In this document: in pieces, positions 7,395 to 16,643 of the stretch
Layout: each line of letters opens with the position of its first letter
Numbering within the stretch: position 1 is the first letter of the stretch
Assembly: GCA_020849855.1 (NCBI GenBank)
Contig: JADZFO010000018.1
Location: 1-45,532 of the forward strand
Origin: a bacterium
GTDB lineage: Bacteria; 4484-113; JAFGCY01
Reading direction: 5' to 3'
DNA length: 45,532 nucleotides
Notes under the pieces: model-generated
The model's database searches: none
Told to the model about the DNA's origin: nothing
What the model saw: the letters and a program-made list of their open reading frames with translations, nothing else
Translations under genes and position numbers: made by a program

Positions 7395-10349
7395 ATGCAA
7401 CGCAGACAGGCTGCGCCCTTCTTGCTTTTAACTTTGATTCTGACAGCACTGCTGGCCAGTGCCTGCGGCGGCTCTTCGCGCCACGAAGCAGACCTCGACA
7501 ACAGCGCAGAAGCAGGTCGGCCTGCCGTCCCAGGCAGCATGGCTGAGCTTCAGGCTCAGCTGGATGCCCTGAGCCGCCCGGAGAACATCAGCGCGGCGCA
7601 TTGGGACGAGCTCAAGTCGAGCCTGGCCAGCGCGCTCCAGGAGCAGGGCAGCCTGACCCGCACAGCCAGCATTTACCCCTATGCCGCGCCGCGCGGCAAC
7701 CCGCAGCTCACCTCAGGCCTCAAGGCGGAAAAGCTGCCCAGCGGCCAGACCGGCTTCTACTGGGACTATCCCTGCCAGGGCGACTATGACCAGAACCAGC
7801 ATGTCAGCTTTAGGGACCTGACCACGATTGGAATAACCTACCTGCGCTCATATCTGGATGAGGACTGGGACAGGTATCGGGCGGCCGATGGCAACGCCGA
7901 CGGAGCCGTGAACAATGGAGATCTCGTTCCGCTGATGATCAACTTCGACGCTTTTTTCAGCGGCTGCGTGCTGGAGTATGCGGATACAGCGGATGCGGCG
8001 GTCTGGAGCACTATGGCCGATGTCAGCTTCAGTGACTCTGTCGATCCCGGTTACCTTACCCCGCGCCAGTTCCAGACCGCGCTGAGTTTTGCCCCCGGCG
8101 GTTGGTATCGCCTGCGCGGCTACAACGAGTACGGCGGTCAGGTGCGGCGATACGGCTCGCCCTGGAAAGCGATCCACGTTGAAGGCGGGCCCCCGGGGCA
8201 AAACCCCGAAGTGTCAGGCTGGTACGTCAGGGGCGGCAACGCCGAACAGGACTATTACAGCAAGGCGCCGGGCCCCGACAGTATCAGCGGGGTTGAAAGC
8301 AGGCGCTTTGGCCGGGGCTATCAGACGGCGGTATGGGTCAAGGACACCAGCCGGACGCTGGCCCAGCGCGATGACGGTTTCTTTGAGCTGCTTGACCAGA
8401 ACGGCGCGCGCGTCTGGACCAGCGACATAGCGGTCAGCGACAGGCTTTATGCGGCGCGGCTGCTGCCGGACGGCGGCCACAGCGCTCTGCTGTTTGAACA
8501 CGGCAGCTTAAGCCAGCTGCGCTTCAGCCCCAGCGGCGTAGTGACCAGCGTAGGTCAGCATGAGCTTGACGGCGAATCGGCGCCGCTGCTGGGCAGCGCT
8601 GGCCGGCTGCTGCTCAGCCATGACGCGCAAGACCACAATGGTATGGACAGCCTGCTTGAGAGCTACGACGCCGACGGGCAGCTTGACTGGAGCGTCAGCT
8701 TCAGCGAGGACTTCATTGGCAACCCGCTGCTGACGCCCGACGGCCGCTGTGTGGTGCTGGCCCGCGATGAGTACGCTGTCTCGACGCTTTACTGTCTTGA
8801 TGCCCTTGGGGCTCAGTTGTGGTCCTTCAGCGAGCCAGACTGGCTGTTTGGGTCTACAAAGCTCCCACCTCTCTGGGTCGGATTTGACGGGCGCGTTTTC
8901 ACGGGTATAGATGGTGATCTGTTCTGTTTTGAGCCAGATGGAAACGTCGCCTGGACAAACGAAAACTTTGGCAACTTCATTTATGCAGTTGTGGCTTCAG
9001 ATGGCCGGTTCTACAACTACAGTCCTTTAGGCACGAATCGTCAGCTTGAAGTTCTAGACAGCGATGGCTCACGTTTGCCCGACATCGCTCTCTTCAGTAC
9101 AGCCAAAATGATCGGTTCGCTGGACTGGCTCGGTCTTAGCAGTAGCGGCCGTCCACTGGTTCTCGCCCAATTGAGCAACAGTGAGTTCTCAGTATTCTGT
9201 CTGCAGGCCGACGGCAGCATCCTGGAAGCCCCCGGCGTAAGCGAGCTGAAACCCGGCCACGCTGAAAGTCTGCTGCAGGATACTGGGCGGATCAGCAGTT
9301 TCGAGCTTAACGGCCAGCTCCGCTGGCAGACGGGCAGCCATACCGATTCCGGCGCCGAGCCGGTATTCGGGCGCGACGGCACTATGTACCTCGCCCGCAA
9401 CGGCATCCGCGCAGTGGAGCGCGCCGGCCTGACCCAGCTCTGGGCCTATGACGCCGGGGCCCCGGCGGCCTGCACGCCAGCAGTGCGCCCGGACGGCAGC
9501 ATCATCTGCGCGCTGGATAACTCAGACCTGCCGGCCGGCGGAAGCCCGGGTCGGGTGATCGCCCTCAGCCCATCCGGCAGTCTGCTGTGGGAAGCGCAGC
9601 TCGACTCGCCCGCGCAGGACCTGACCGTCGGCATGGGCGGCGAGGTCTTTGTTCGCAGCGGGAAAGTTGGCTATGTGATCCAGCCAGATGGCACGGCAAC
9701 CAAAGGTGATGCCTACGCCAGACTGGACCGCAGCCCTTTCAGCGATCGACTTTTTTACTACCACGATGAGACCAGCATCAACCATTACTATGAGTCAGCG
9801 ATCTACGCCACTGGCGTCTACCCGGTTAAGTATGACCAGCTCAATGACTGGTTACCCGTAGCCGGCGGCGGCTTTGCCATGCTCCGCGAGGAAGCCGGTG
9901 CTGGAAGCTTCTATCCTGCAAACACAGTTTCGCTGATCAATGGACCGGGCGAGCAGGTCTTTGAAACGCAGATGCCGCAGTACTTCAGCGGTCAGCGCCT
10001 GCTGGCCGACCGCCAGGGCAACTTTATCGTGCTTGGAGTAAGCACTTCCGGCGAGCGCGCCTACGCCTATGACAGCAGCGGGGCCGAGCAGTACCAGCTG
10101 CGCCCGCAGGCCGATGAACAGCTTGACTTTGCCGCGCTGGACTCGCAGGGCCGTCTGTACATCATGGCCAGCATCGCCGGCGGCGGCGTGGCGGCATACT
10201 GCCTCGACCGCAGTGGCAACAAGATCTACCAGCGCGAGCTGAGTGCGGAAGAAGCGGCGGGACTGGACCCGCGTTTCTGCTCCCTTGGCCCGGACAGGCG
10301 GATCTACAGCTTCAGCGGAGACGGCGTGCTGGCGCGGACCGAGCCTTAG
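7395..10349 (+). CDS. Dockerin-like/beta-propeller lipoprotein
   Basis: A 984-residue exported protein. The signal peptide ends ASAC, giving lipidation at Cys24. A helical stretch follows, then a dockerin-like pair of calcium loops: D130-Y-D-Q-N and D165-G-N-A-D-G, each followed by a DL turn. Next comes a fibronectin-like segment (YRLRGYNEYGG, residues about 230-260), then from about 300 to the end many short PQQ-propeller-like repeats of the type DG.V......G.L.W. Such surface proteins are common in uncultured bacteria and need not relate to cellulosomes; no cohesin is visible here. GAGGTGAG precedes the ATG. It is convergent with tamB-like; the intervening 360 bases hold a 93-base element. 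Exact ligand unknown. Confidence 0.8.
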   Translation: MQRRQAAPFLLLTLILTALLASACGGSSRHEADLDNSAEAGRPAVPGSMAELQAQLDALSRPENISAAHWDELKSSLASALQEQGSLTRTASIYPYAAPRGNPQLTSGLKAEKLPSGQTGFYWDYPCQGDYDQNQHVSFRDLTTIGITYLRSYLDEDWDRYRAADGNADGAVNNGDLVPLMINFDAFFSGCVLEYADTADAAVWSTMADVSFSDSVDPGYLTPRQFQTALSFAPGGWYRLRGYNEYGGQVRRYGSPWKAIHVEGGPPGQNPEVSGWYVRGGNAEQDYYSKAPGPDSISGVESRRFGRGYQTAVWVKDTSRTLAQRDDGFFELLDQNGARVWTSDIAVSDRLYAARLLPDGGHSALLFEHGSLSQLRFSPSGVVTSVGQHELDGESAPLLGSAGRLLLSHDAQDHNGMDSLLESYDADGQLDWSVSFSEDFIGNPLLTPDGRCVVLARDEYAVSTLYCLDALGAQLWSFSEPDWLFGSTKLPPLWVGFDGRVFTGIDGDLFCFEPDGNVAWTNENFGNFIYAVVASDGRFYNYSPLGTNRQLEVLDSDGSRLPDIALFSTAKMIGSLDWLGLSSSGRPLVLAQLSNSEFSVFCLQADGSILEAPGVSELKPGHAESLLQDTGRISSFELNGQLRWQTGSHTDSGAEPVFGRDGTMYLARNGIRAVERAGLTQLWAYDAGAPAACTPAVRPDGSIICALDNSDLPAGGSPGRVIALSPSGSLLWEAQLDSPAQDLTVGMGGEVFVRSGKVGYVIQPDGTATKGDAYARLDRSPFSDRLFYYHDETSINHYYESAIYATGVYPVKYDQLNDWLPVAGGGFAMLREEAGAGSFYPANTVSLINGPGEQVFETQMPQYFSGQRLLADRQGNFIVLGVSTSGERAYAYDSSGAEQYQLRPQADEQLDFAALDSQGRLYIMASIAGGGVAAYCLDRSGNKIYQRELSAEEAAGLDPRFCSLGPDRRIYSFSGDGVLARTEP

Positions 10350-10541
10350 CTCCCGGCTGGCGCACTTTGGATAAAGGGCCGCGTTATCACAACTGCGCCG
10401 GCCCGGCGGCCCCGGCGCGGGTATGCTTTGCCTGGTGTTCAGCAGCCCGCTTTGTGCTGACTTTCTTTCTGTTTGTGACGCCGCCGGCGCAGTCGCGCCG
10501 GCCTTCGCCAGGGCCAGCCTGGCCTCGGTGAAAGAAGGTCC

Positions 10542-10634
10542 TGACGTTCGAAAACAGCCCCAAAGGTTAAAGAAAACGCCGCAGGACCGCGTGCAAAGAG
10601 CTGACGACGTTGATTTTGGCGGCGGAAAGTTAAA
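10542..10634 (+). repeat. 93-base two-copy element, copy A (candidate structured RNA or site)
   Basis: Aligns without gaps to the minus-strand copy B (23026-22934). Five blocks are identical: TGACGTTCG, AAAGGTTAAA, GCAAAG, CGACGTTGA, GTTAAA. They are separated by spacers of identical length (11, 21, 6, 15 bases) but different sequence. By hand count 57 of 93 positions match and 24 of 36 mismatches are A/T or G/C swaps. It lies in the 361-base gap between the convergent propeller and tamB-like genes (10350-10710), so it is not a 5' leader. I see nothing else in that gap beyond GC-rich palindromes. Confidence 0.7.
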
Positions 10635-10710
10635 ACTGCCGCTGGCCAGGGGAGGATTGCAGCGCTGGCCAGGCGCTGTGGATGAAGCCCGCCGGCCCGC
10701 TGGCGCCGGC

Positions 10711-13700
10711 CTAGAAGCGCACGGTGTATTCCACCTGCACAGTGGCGCCGTTGCCCTGCAGGCCGCTCTTGTTGAAGTCCACATTCAGCTGCAGGCCGCG
10801 GTACTTGTCGCCGAACTGCTCCTCAAAGAGCTTGTAGCGCACCCCGAACTCCTCTTCCTGCGCCGTCTCGGAGAAGAAGTTGCGGTAGTAGGTCAGGCTG
10901 ACATTCGGGCTGACCGCCTTCTCCACATCCATGTAGTAGGGGTTGTCAGCGCTGCCCGCGCCGCCGATGTTGAAGCTCTCCAGGTCGAAGCTGCGCTCGA
11001 TCTGGCGGCTGATGAAGCTGGAGCCGAAGGAGATCAGCTCGCCCTCGGCGAAGTCGCCAAGGCCGGTCTGGCCCGTCAGCACGTCCGTCACGCCGCCCAG
11101 CAGATAGCCCTGGATCTTTTCCGGCGCCATACTGGGGCTGGAGGTAAGGGTGAACTTGCCCAGGCCAGCGCCCGGTTCCAGCTTGACCCGGTCGAAGTTG
11201 AAAAAGATCGTCAGGTCGTCGCTGCGCCCACTGGAGCCACCGCCACCGCCGCCGCCAACCGGAATGGAGTCCCCGCCAGGCAGGCTGATGCCAGCGTCGT
11301 AGCCCTTGAGCACCCGCGGCAGGGTCAGCTTGCCGCGGCCGCTGAACTCGGGGTAGATGTCACCGGGCTGGCCCGAGAACTTCAGGCTGTTCTTCAGGCC
11401 GTCCATCTTGACCTTGTACTTGTAGATCAGCAGGGTGCCGGAGGGGATGTTCACCTCGCCCTTCACCCGCAGTGCATCACTGTCGTTCTTATCCAGCACG
11501 CCGGGGATGCCGTTGATCACCAGCTCGCTGGCGCTGCCGTCCTCCTCGCTGGGCTTGGGAGACTGCAGGCTGACGGTCATGTCGCTGAGCGCCAGCTTCT
11601 GGGCCGCCGAGGGCGGGGTGAAGCGGAAGGTCGTGCCGGCGTTGAGCAGCACCCGCAGGTCCCTGAAGCGCAGGTTGCGGTTGACCTTGGCCACCGTGCC
11701 GCGCGGCGGGGGGTTGTAGGTGTAGGTCGACTTGCCCGCGCCCTCGCTGACCAGCAGCTTGCCGCCGATCTCGATGTTGAAGTCTGAGGCCAGGCTGGAT
11801 GCGCTCTTGCCCTTCACCGGCTTGCCGCTGAGGGTCAGGCGGCCGCCGATGGTGCCGCTGAAACTGTCCTTCAGCTCGATTGGGATGAACTTGCCGTCCG
11901 GCGAGAGGTTGATGTCGATACTGCCGCTCTTCATGAATGGCGCGCTGAAGGCCAGCTCGCCGGAGCCGGAGATCTGCGCCGCGCTGAGCGCCGGGTCGGA
12001 GCCGGTGCCCAGCCTGACGTCCTGCAGCTCGAAGCCGTTGCCCTCAATGAAGCGCACCTTGCCACTGAGGCCGGTGATCTGTACCGGCAGCTCGCCGGGC
12101 AGGCGGCTGAGGTTGAAGTTCGCGCTGCCGGTGAGCTGCGGCGCCTTGGCGGTGCCCTTGAGCTGCAGGTCAGCGCTGATGCTGCCGTCCGGCACCAGCT
12201 TGAGCTGCTCGGGCTTCAGCAGCGGCCCGGCCAGGGCCACGGCGTCAGAGAAGTCAAACTTGTCGCTCTTGAGCCAGAAGTCCAGGGGCAGCTTGGAGCC
12301 GCCGCCCTTGGCCTGGCTGAACAGCGCCGGGTTCAGCGTGCCGCCGGCGGAGAGGCTGGAGCCCTGCGAAGTGACCTTCAGGTTCTGCACCGTCAGCAGG
12401 TCGTTCTCCATCCGCGCATCGGCGGCCAGGGCGGTGAAGCGCACGCCCTCGCCGATGCTCACGCCCTTGCCGTTGTCGCGCAGCGAGACGGTCATTTTGG
12501 GGAAGGCGCCCTTGCCCGGCTGCAGGCTCAGGCTGCCGGTCAGCACGCCGCTGAGCCTGGGGGAGCCTTCCGGCACAAAGGGCGTCAGCAGGGCCAGATC
12601 CAGCGCTTCGGCCTCCACATTGAAGCTGGAGTCGGCGGCATCCGGGCCGATCTTGCCGCTGGCATTCAGGCGGGTCTTGGCCGAGCTGATTCGGCCGTCC
12701 TCGACCAGCATCTGCAGACGGCCGTCAGCCAGACGGTTGGTGCGCAGGGTAGCGGTGGCCTGCTCAATGGGGATGCCGTGGAACTTGCCATTGCTCAGAC
12801 GCAGGTCGCCGGAGCCGTTCAGCTCGCCGGCGCTGCCACTGATGCTGAAGGCGCCGGACACGCGGCCGGACAGCTCGCTCAGCGGGGTATCGCCGCTCAG
12901 CGGGGTGAGGATACCGATATCAAAGTCGTCCACCGTGGCCTGCGCGGTGAAGGATGTCAGCTTGAAGCCGCCCTTGCCGCTGCCCTGGGCATGCGCACTC
13001 TGGATTCCCAGCCAGCCCACCGGGGTACTGTCGCCGGCACTGTCCTCGTCCCCATTGCCGGGCGGAATTGGCTGCTGCTTCCCTGGCGGGGTCTTCTCCT
13101 TCGCCGGGGCCGGCTGTTTGACCGGCGCAGAGGCCCGGCCCTCCTGGCCCGGTGCCCTGGCGATGACCTCGCTGGACTCTCCGCCCTTGCCAGCGCCGCC
13201 ATTGCCGCCGCCGCTCTTTCCACCGCTGCCCGCGCTTCTGCCGGCCTGGGGCAGTGTATAGGTCATGGTGCCGCTGGCGGAGATGGATCCTTCGGCGCTG
13301 ACTACTTTCAGCTCACTGAGATCAAGGCGGCTCTTGGAGGCATCGGCGCTGAGCGCGGCCGAGCTGAACTTATGACCCTCCACGGAGCCGGCGCCGGAGC
13401 TGTAGCTGATCTTCGCCTTGGGGTTTTCCGGCGTGCCGCTGAAGTCGATGCTCAGCGGGCCGCTGGCTTCGATCTGCGGTATCTTGCCGCTGCCCTCAGG
13501 CACCAGGGCCAGCACGGAGAAGAGGTTGAAGCTGGGGCTCTTCAGGCTCAGTTCCGAACCCTCGCGGCCCAGCACACCCTTGGCCGTGAAGGGCATGCCT
13601 TCAAAGCTGAAGCTGCCGTCGGATACTGCCAGGGTCAGCTTCGGCCCCAGGGGCTTGCCGTTCTTATCCTTGCCGCTGCGCGCTTCGGAGTTCAGTTTGA

Positions 13701-16419
13701 AGCCAGCGCTGAGGGCTGTGATGTCATAGCTACGTTCACCGCCCTCAAAACTCAGGCGCTGGCTGGAGAGCTGGCCCGCGATATCCGGCGCCTTGAAGCT
13801 GCCGCTGATCCTGGCCTTCGCCCCCAGCTTGCCGCTGAGGGCCGAGGAGGCGGTGAAGCGGCCGAGGTCAAGCTCAGAGGCGCTGAGGCTGCCTTCAATC
13901 TTCTGGCCCTTGAAGTCCAGCTTGCCCTCATAGTCCAGCTTGCTGGCGTACCAGCTCAGCGAGACGGTCGCCGGGGCAAGGCCTTCCTTCAATGTCAGCT
14001 TCGCGCTGAGTGCCAGCGGGTTGCTCTTGGCCGTCGTCTTGAGCTGCAGCTTCAGCTCCGGGCCGCTGGCCGGGCCGGCGAGCTTGAAGCTGATGTTGGC
14101 CTGCTCAGGACTGAGGTTGCTGGTGGAGGCCTTGCCGGTCAGGGCCAGGGTCATGGGGGCGGCCTTCTTTCCTGCGGCCGGGGCAGGCGGCAGGCTGAGC
14201 GTTCCGCCGGCGCGGGCCTTGAGGCTCAGCGGGCCGCTGCTGCTGAAGCCTGCCAGGTCGATGGCTTCCTTCGTCAGCACGGTCGCTTCGGCACTGTCGA
14301 TGCGGATCGAGTTTTGCTCGATGCCGCCCTTTACCGCCAGTGTCTTGAGAGTAGTACCGCTGACCACCAGTTTTTCAGACTGCAGGCCGAGGCTGCCGGA
14401 GAACTTGCCTTTCACGATCAGCGCATCAGCGCTGGCCGTGACCTTGCCGCTGACGTCCTTGATCTGCGGGCTCTTCGCCGTCGTCTTAGCCTTCGCTCCT
14501 GGTGCCAGGCTCTGGGCCTTGTTGCCAAGCGCCAGCAGGTCGGCGAACTCCAGCGGCCCCAGGCTGGCCTTGACGCTGCCGTCCTTTGTCTTCAGGTTCA
14601 GCTTGCCACTGGCGCTCAGTGGCACCTCGCCGCCGCTGAGCGAGCCCTTGCTCAAAGTCGCAACACCCTTGTCGATGCTGACCTGCGCATTCAGCTTGCC
14701 CAGCTTCAGATCGCCATAGTTCAGCGCACTGGTGCTCAGCGTGGCCTTGCCGCTGGCCGTGCCCGGCGGTCCCTTGTAGTCGCCCTTGGCATTCAGCCTG
14801 CCCACGGCCAGCCCGGCCACATCGCCATCGCTGGCCTCCAGATCGAAGCTGATATCCGGAGCACCCGGCGGCCCGCTGTAGCTTCCGCTGGCGCTGAGCT
14901 TTCCGGCCTTGTACTTCTCATAGGCCAGCTTCTCTCCGCTGGCCTTGAAGCGCAGCTCGGGGCTTCGGGTCGTGCCGCCAAGATCCAGACTGGCCTCGCC
15001 GGAGCCGCTCAGCTCGGGCAGCTTCGCGCCGGGCTTCAGCGGCAGTTTCGACGCGCCGGCGCGCAGGCTCTTGAAGTCATCGCTTCGAAGGTTCAGGCGT
15101 CCGTCGAGGTGGATCAGGCCGGGGTCCTTCTCATCCCAGCGCAGGCTGGGCTTGCCGCTGACCCGCGCGCCCAGGGCCTGCAGGTTCAGGTCCAGGGCCA
15201 GCAGCTTCTTCGGCGTGAATTCCACCGAGCTGTCATCAAGCTGCAGGCGGCCCAGCAGCGGGCTGTCGTACTGCAGCTGCCTAAAGCGCGCGCTGCTCTG
15301 GGACTGCACTTCCTCGCCGGGCTGCTTGGCCAATTTCAAATCCAGCTTCTCGATGAGCAGCTTCAGCTCCGGCCGCGGATCCACTGGCCCGGCAGCTTCG
15401 CTGGGCGCCTTGCCGATGCTCTTTGTGCTGGCCCGCTGTCCTGCTGTGGTCGCTGCGTCTGCAATACCTGTCTGCTTCGCGGCTGTTTCCGGAGAGTCGG
15501 TGCTGCTGATCAGCAGACGTGGAAAGAGCTCGGTGAAGTAGCCGCTGGCGGTCACCAGCTGGGTGTCCTGCAGGCCGATGTTCAGCTCGTAGCGCGAACC
15601 ATCGTCAGCCAGAAGTCCCTCCACGCTGATCCTGCCGCCGGGCTCGGGGCGCTGCGCTTCCAGCTTCAGGCCGATCTCCTCACGCTCGCCGTTGATGGCG
15701 ATGCTGCCGTTCAGTACCGCCAGCTCGTGATGCTCAGGCACCGGAGAGCGGTTAACCACCGCATCGCCATCGCGGGCCACGCGGTAGCCCAGCTCGTCCA
15801 GCAGGCGCGAGCCGAGGCCCTCCTTGTCCAGCTTGAGGTCCGTCTTTCCCAGCAGGCAGCGGTCAGTGAAATCAACCTCGGCGTCTTTCAGTGTGATCGC
15901 AATGCCCCAGGGTTCGCGCTTCTTCTCCTGCTCACGGAAGATCCTGCTGAGCTTGAAGCTGCCGTCGGCCTCGCGGATGACCCGCAGTTTGGCGTCCTCC
16001 ACTGTCAGGGCGATGGCACGCTTGCCGCGGTTGGGCCCGAAGAGCGTGAAGAAGTCCAGGGAAGCGCTGACCCTTGGCGCGGTCAGCTGGGCAGTCTCGG
16101 TATCCAGCCCGGTGGACGCGTCGGCATAGACCTCAAGGTCGCTGAAGACGGCGCGGCCGGCCAGATCAACCTTGAGCTTGCTGAATTCCAGGCGGCCATA
16201 GAGGCTTTCTGCGGCCTGCTTCTTGACCACACCGCTGATCAGATCGCCAAGGTTGCGGCTGACATACCACCAGACGCCAAAGAGGATCAGGAGAATGACA
16301 GCGCAGCCAATGGCGCAGCCGCGCAGAAAGCGGCGGGGCGCACGCCGGCGGCGGTGCCTGCGCACAGCCTCCTGCGAAGCCTCGACAATCTGCTCAACCC
16401 TCTCGATTCCGGAGTCCAT
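10711..16419 (-). CDS. tamB: TamB-like translocation/assembly module protein (DUF490, AsmA-like)
   Basis: A 1902-residue protein. An Arg-rich cytoplasmic N-terminus leads into one membrane helix (about 31-53), then a very long beta-repeat region (alternating L/V and G/S, many K-L-S-A-S-G units) and a C-terminal DUF490-type domain (IQGYLLGGVTDVLTGQ, YMDVEKAVSPNVSLTYYRNFF) ending in Phe. TamB-family proteins bridge inner and outer membranes and move phospholipid or assist outer-membrane protein insertion, so this is good evidence for an outer membrane. Residues about 1057-1140 are a Gly/Pro/Lys low-complexity insert ending GIQSAHAQGSG, which looks like a signal-peptidase site although internal. 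No tamA/BamA-type gene is adjacent. The start has no clear promoter; only a weak AGATAG is near. The long opposite-strand frames are shadows of its codon bias. Confidence 0.88.
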   Translation of the reverse strand: MDSGIERVEQIVEASQEAVRRHRRRRAPRRFLRGCAIGCAVILLILFGVWWYVSRNLGDLISGVVKKQAAESLYGRLEFSKLKVDLAGRAVFSDLEVYADASTGLDTETAQLTAPRVSASLDFFTLFGPNRGKRAIALTVEDAKLRVIREADGSFKLSRIFREQEKKREPWGIAITLKDAEVDFTDRCLLGKTDLKLDKEGLGSRLLDELGYRVARDGDAVVNRSPVPEHHELAVLNGSIAINGEREEIGLKLEAQRPEPGGRISVEGLLADDGSRYELNIGLQDTQLVTASGYFTELFPRLLISSTDSPETAAKQTGIADAATTAGQRASTKSIGKAPSEAAGPVDPRPELKLLIEKLDLKLAKQPGEEVQSQSSARFRQLQYDSPLLGRLQLDDSSVEFTPKKLLALDLNLQALGARVSGKPSLRWDEKDPGLIHLDGRLNLRSDDFKSLRAGASKLPLKPGAKLPELSGSGEASLDLGGTTRSPELRFKASGEKLAYEKYKAGKLSASGSYSGPPGAPDISFDLEASDGDVAGLAVGRLNAKGDYKGPPGTASGKATLSTSALNYGDLKLGKLNAQVSIDKGVATLSKGSLSGGEVPLSASGKLNLKTKDGSVKASLGPLEFADLLALGNKAQSLAPGAKAKTTAKSPQIKDVSGKVTASADALIVKGKFSGSLGLQSEKLVVSGTTLKTLAVKGGIEQNSIRIDSAEATVLTKEAIDLAGFSSSGPLSLKARAGGTLSLPPAPAAGKKAAPMTLALTGKASTSNLSPEQANISFKLAGPASGPELKLQLKTTAKSNPLALSAKLTLKEGLAPATVSLSWYASKLDYEGKLDFKGQKIEGSLSASELDLGRFTASSALSGKLGAKARISGSFKAPDIAGQLSSQRLSFEGGERSYDITALSAGFKLNSEARSGKDKNGKPLGPKLTLAVSDGSFSFEGMPFTAKGVLGREGSELSLKSPSFNLFSVLALVPEGSGKIPQIEASGPLSIDFSGTPENPKAKISYSSGAGSVEGHKFSSAALSADASKSRLDLSELKVVSAEGSISASGTMTYTLPQAGRSAGSGGKSGGGNGGAGKGGESSEVIARAPGQEGRASAPVKQPAPAKEKTPPGKQQPIPPGNGDEDSAGDSTPVGWLGIQSAHAQGSGKGGFKLTSFTAQATVDDFDIGILTPLSGDTPLSELSGRVSGAFSISGSAGELNGSGDLRLSNGKFHGIPIEQATATLRTNRLADGRLQMLVEDGRISSAKTRLNASGKIGPDAADSSFNVEAEALDLALLTPFVPEGSPRLSGVLTGSLSLQPGKGAFPKMTVSLRDNGKGVSIGEGVRFTALAADARMENDLLTVQNLKVTSQGSSLSAGGTLNPALFSQAKGGGSKLPLDFWLKSDKFDFSDAVALAGPLLKPEQLKLVPDGSISADLQLKGTAKAPQLTGSANFNLSRLPGELPVQITGLSGKVRFIEGNGFELQDVRLGTGSDPALSAAQISGSGELAFSAPFMKSGSIDINLSPDGKFIPIELKDSFSGTIGGRLTLSGKPVKGKSASSLASDFNIEIGGKLLVSEGAGKSTYTYNPPPRGTVAKVNRNLRFRDLRVLLNAGTTFRFTPPSAAQKLALSDMTVSLQSPKPSEEDGSASELVINGIPGVLDKNDSDALRVKGEVNIPSGTLLIYKYKVKMDGLKNSLKFSGQPGDIYPEFSGRGKLTLPRVLKGYDAGISLPGGDSIPVGGGGGGGSSGRSDDLTIFFNFDRVKLEPGAGLGKFTLTSSPSMAPEKIQGYLLGGVTDVLTGQTGLGDFAEGELISFGSSFISRQIERSFDLESFNIGGAGSADNPYYMDVEKAVSPNVSLTYYRNFFSETAQEEEFGVRYKLFEEQFGDKYRGLQLNVDFNKSGLQGNGATVQVEYTVRF

Positions 16420-16631
16420 TACGCTATCTGTGCGTGGCCCGTAGTGCCTGTAAGACTGCCGCGGCGGGCTTTGTCTTCATGCGGGGGCCGGTCCCGGGTG
16501 TCCCGTGGCATTACCCGGACGAAACTACATGCAGTCTGCAGATCAATGAAGAATCGCAGGAAGGACGTGGGGCGTTTACATTCCGTGCGACTCCAGACAC
16601 AAATTATATCTGTGCGATTGCCGCGGACTGC

Positions 16632-16637
16632 TAAAAT
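16632..16637 (+). promoter_or_regulatory. -10 element of the MFS gene
   Basis: TAAAAT, six bases before the TTG start at 16644. The 16420-16643 gap between the divergent tamB-like and MFS genes shows nothing else that I can name. Confidence 0.5.
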
Positions 16638-16643
16638 CGCGCC

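Noticed and set aside
10542-10634. Integron attC site or 5' riboswitch
   Set aside because: The two GTTAAA boxes are in direct, not inverted, orientation as attC would need, no integrase is seen, and both copies lie after stop codons of convergent genes, so they do not lead a gene.
16420-16643. Small ORF at 16434-16634 between the divergent TamB-like and MFS genes
   Set aside because: Begins inside the TamB-like promoter area, no signals and no recognisable protein.
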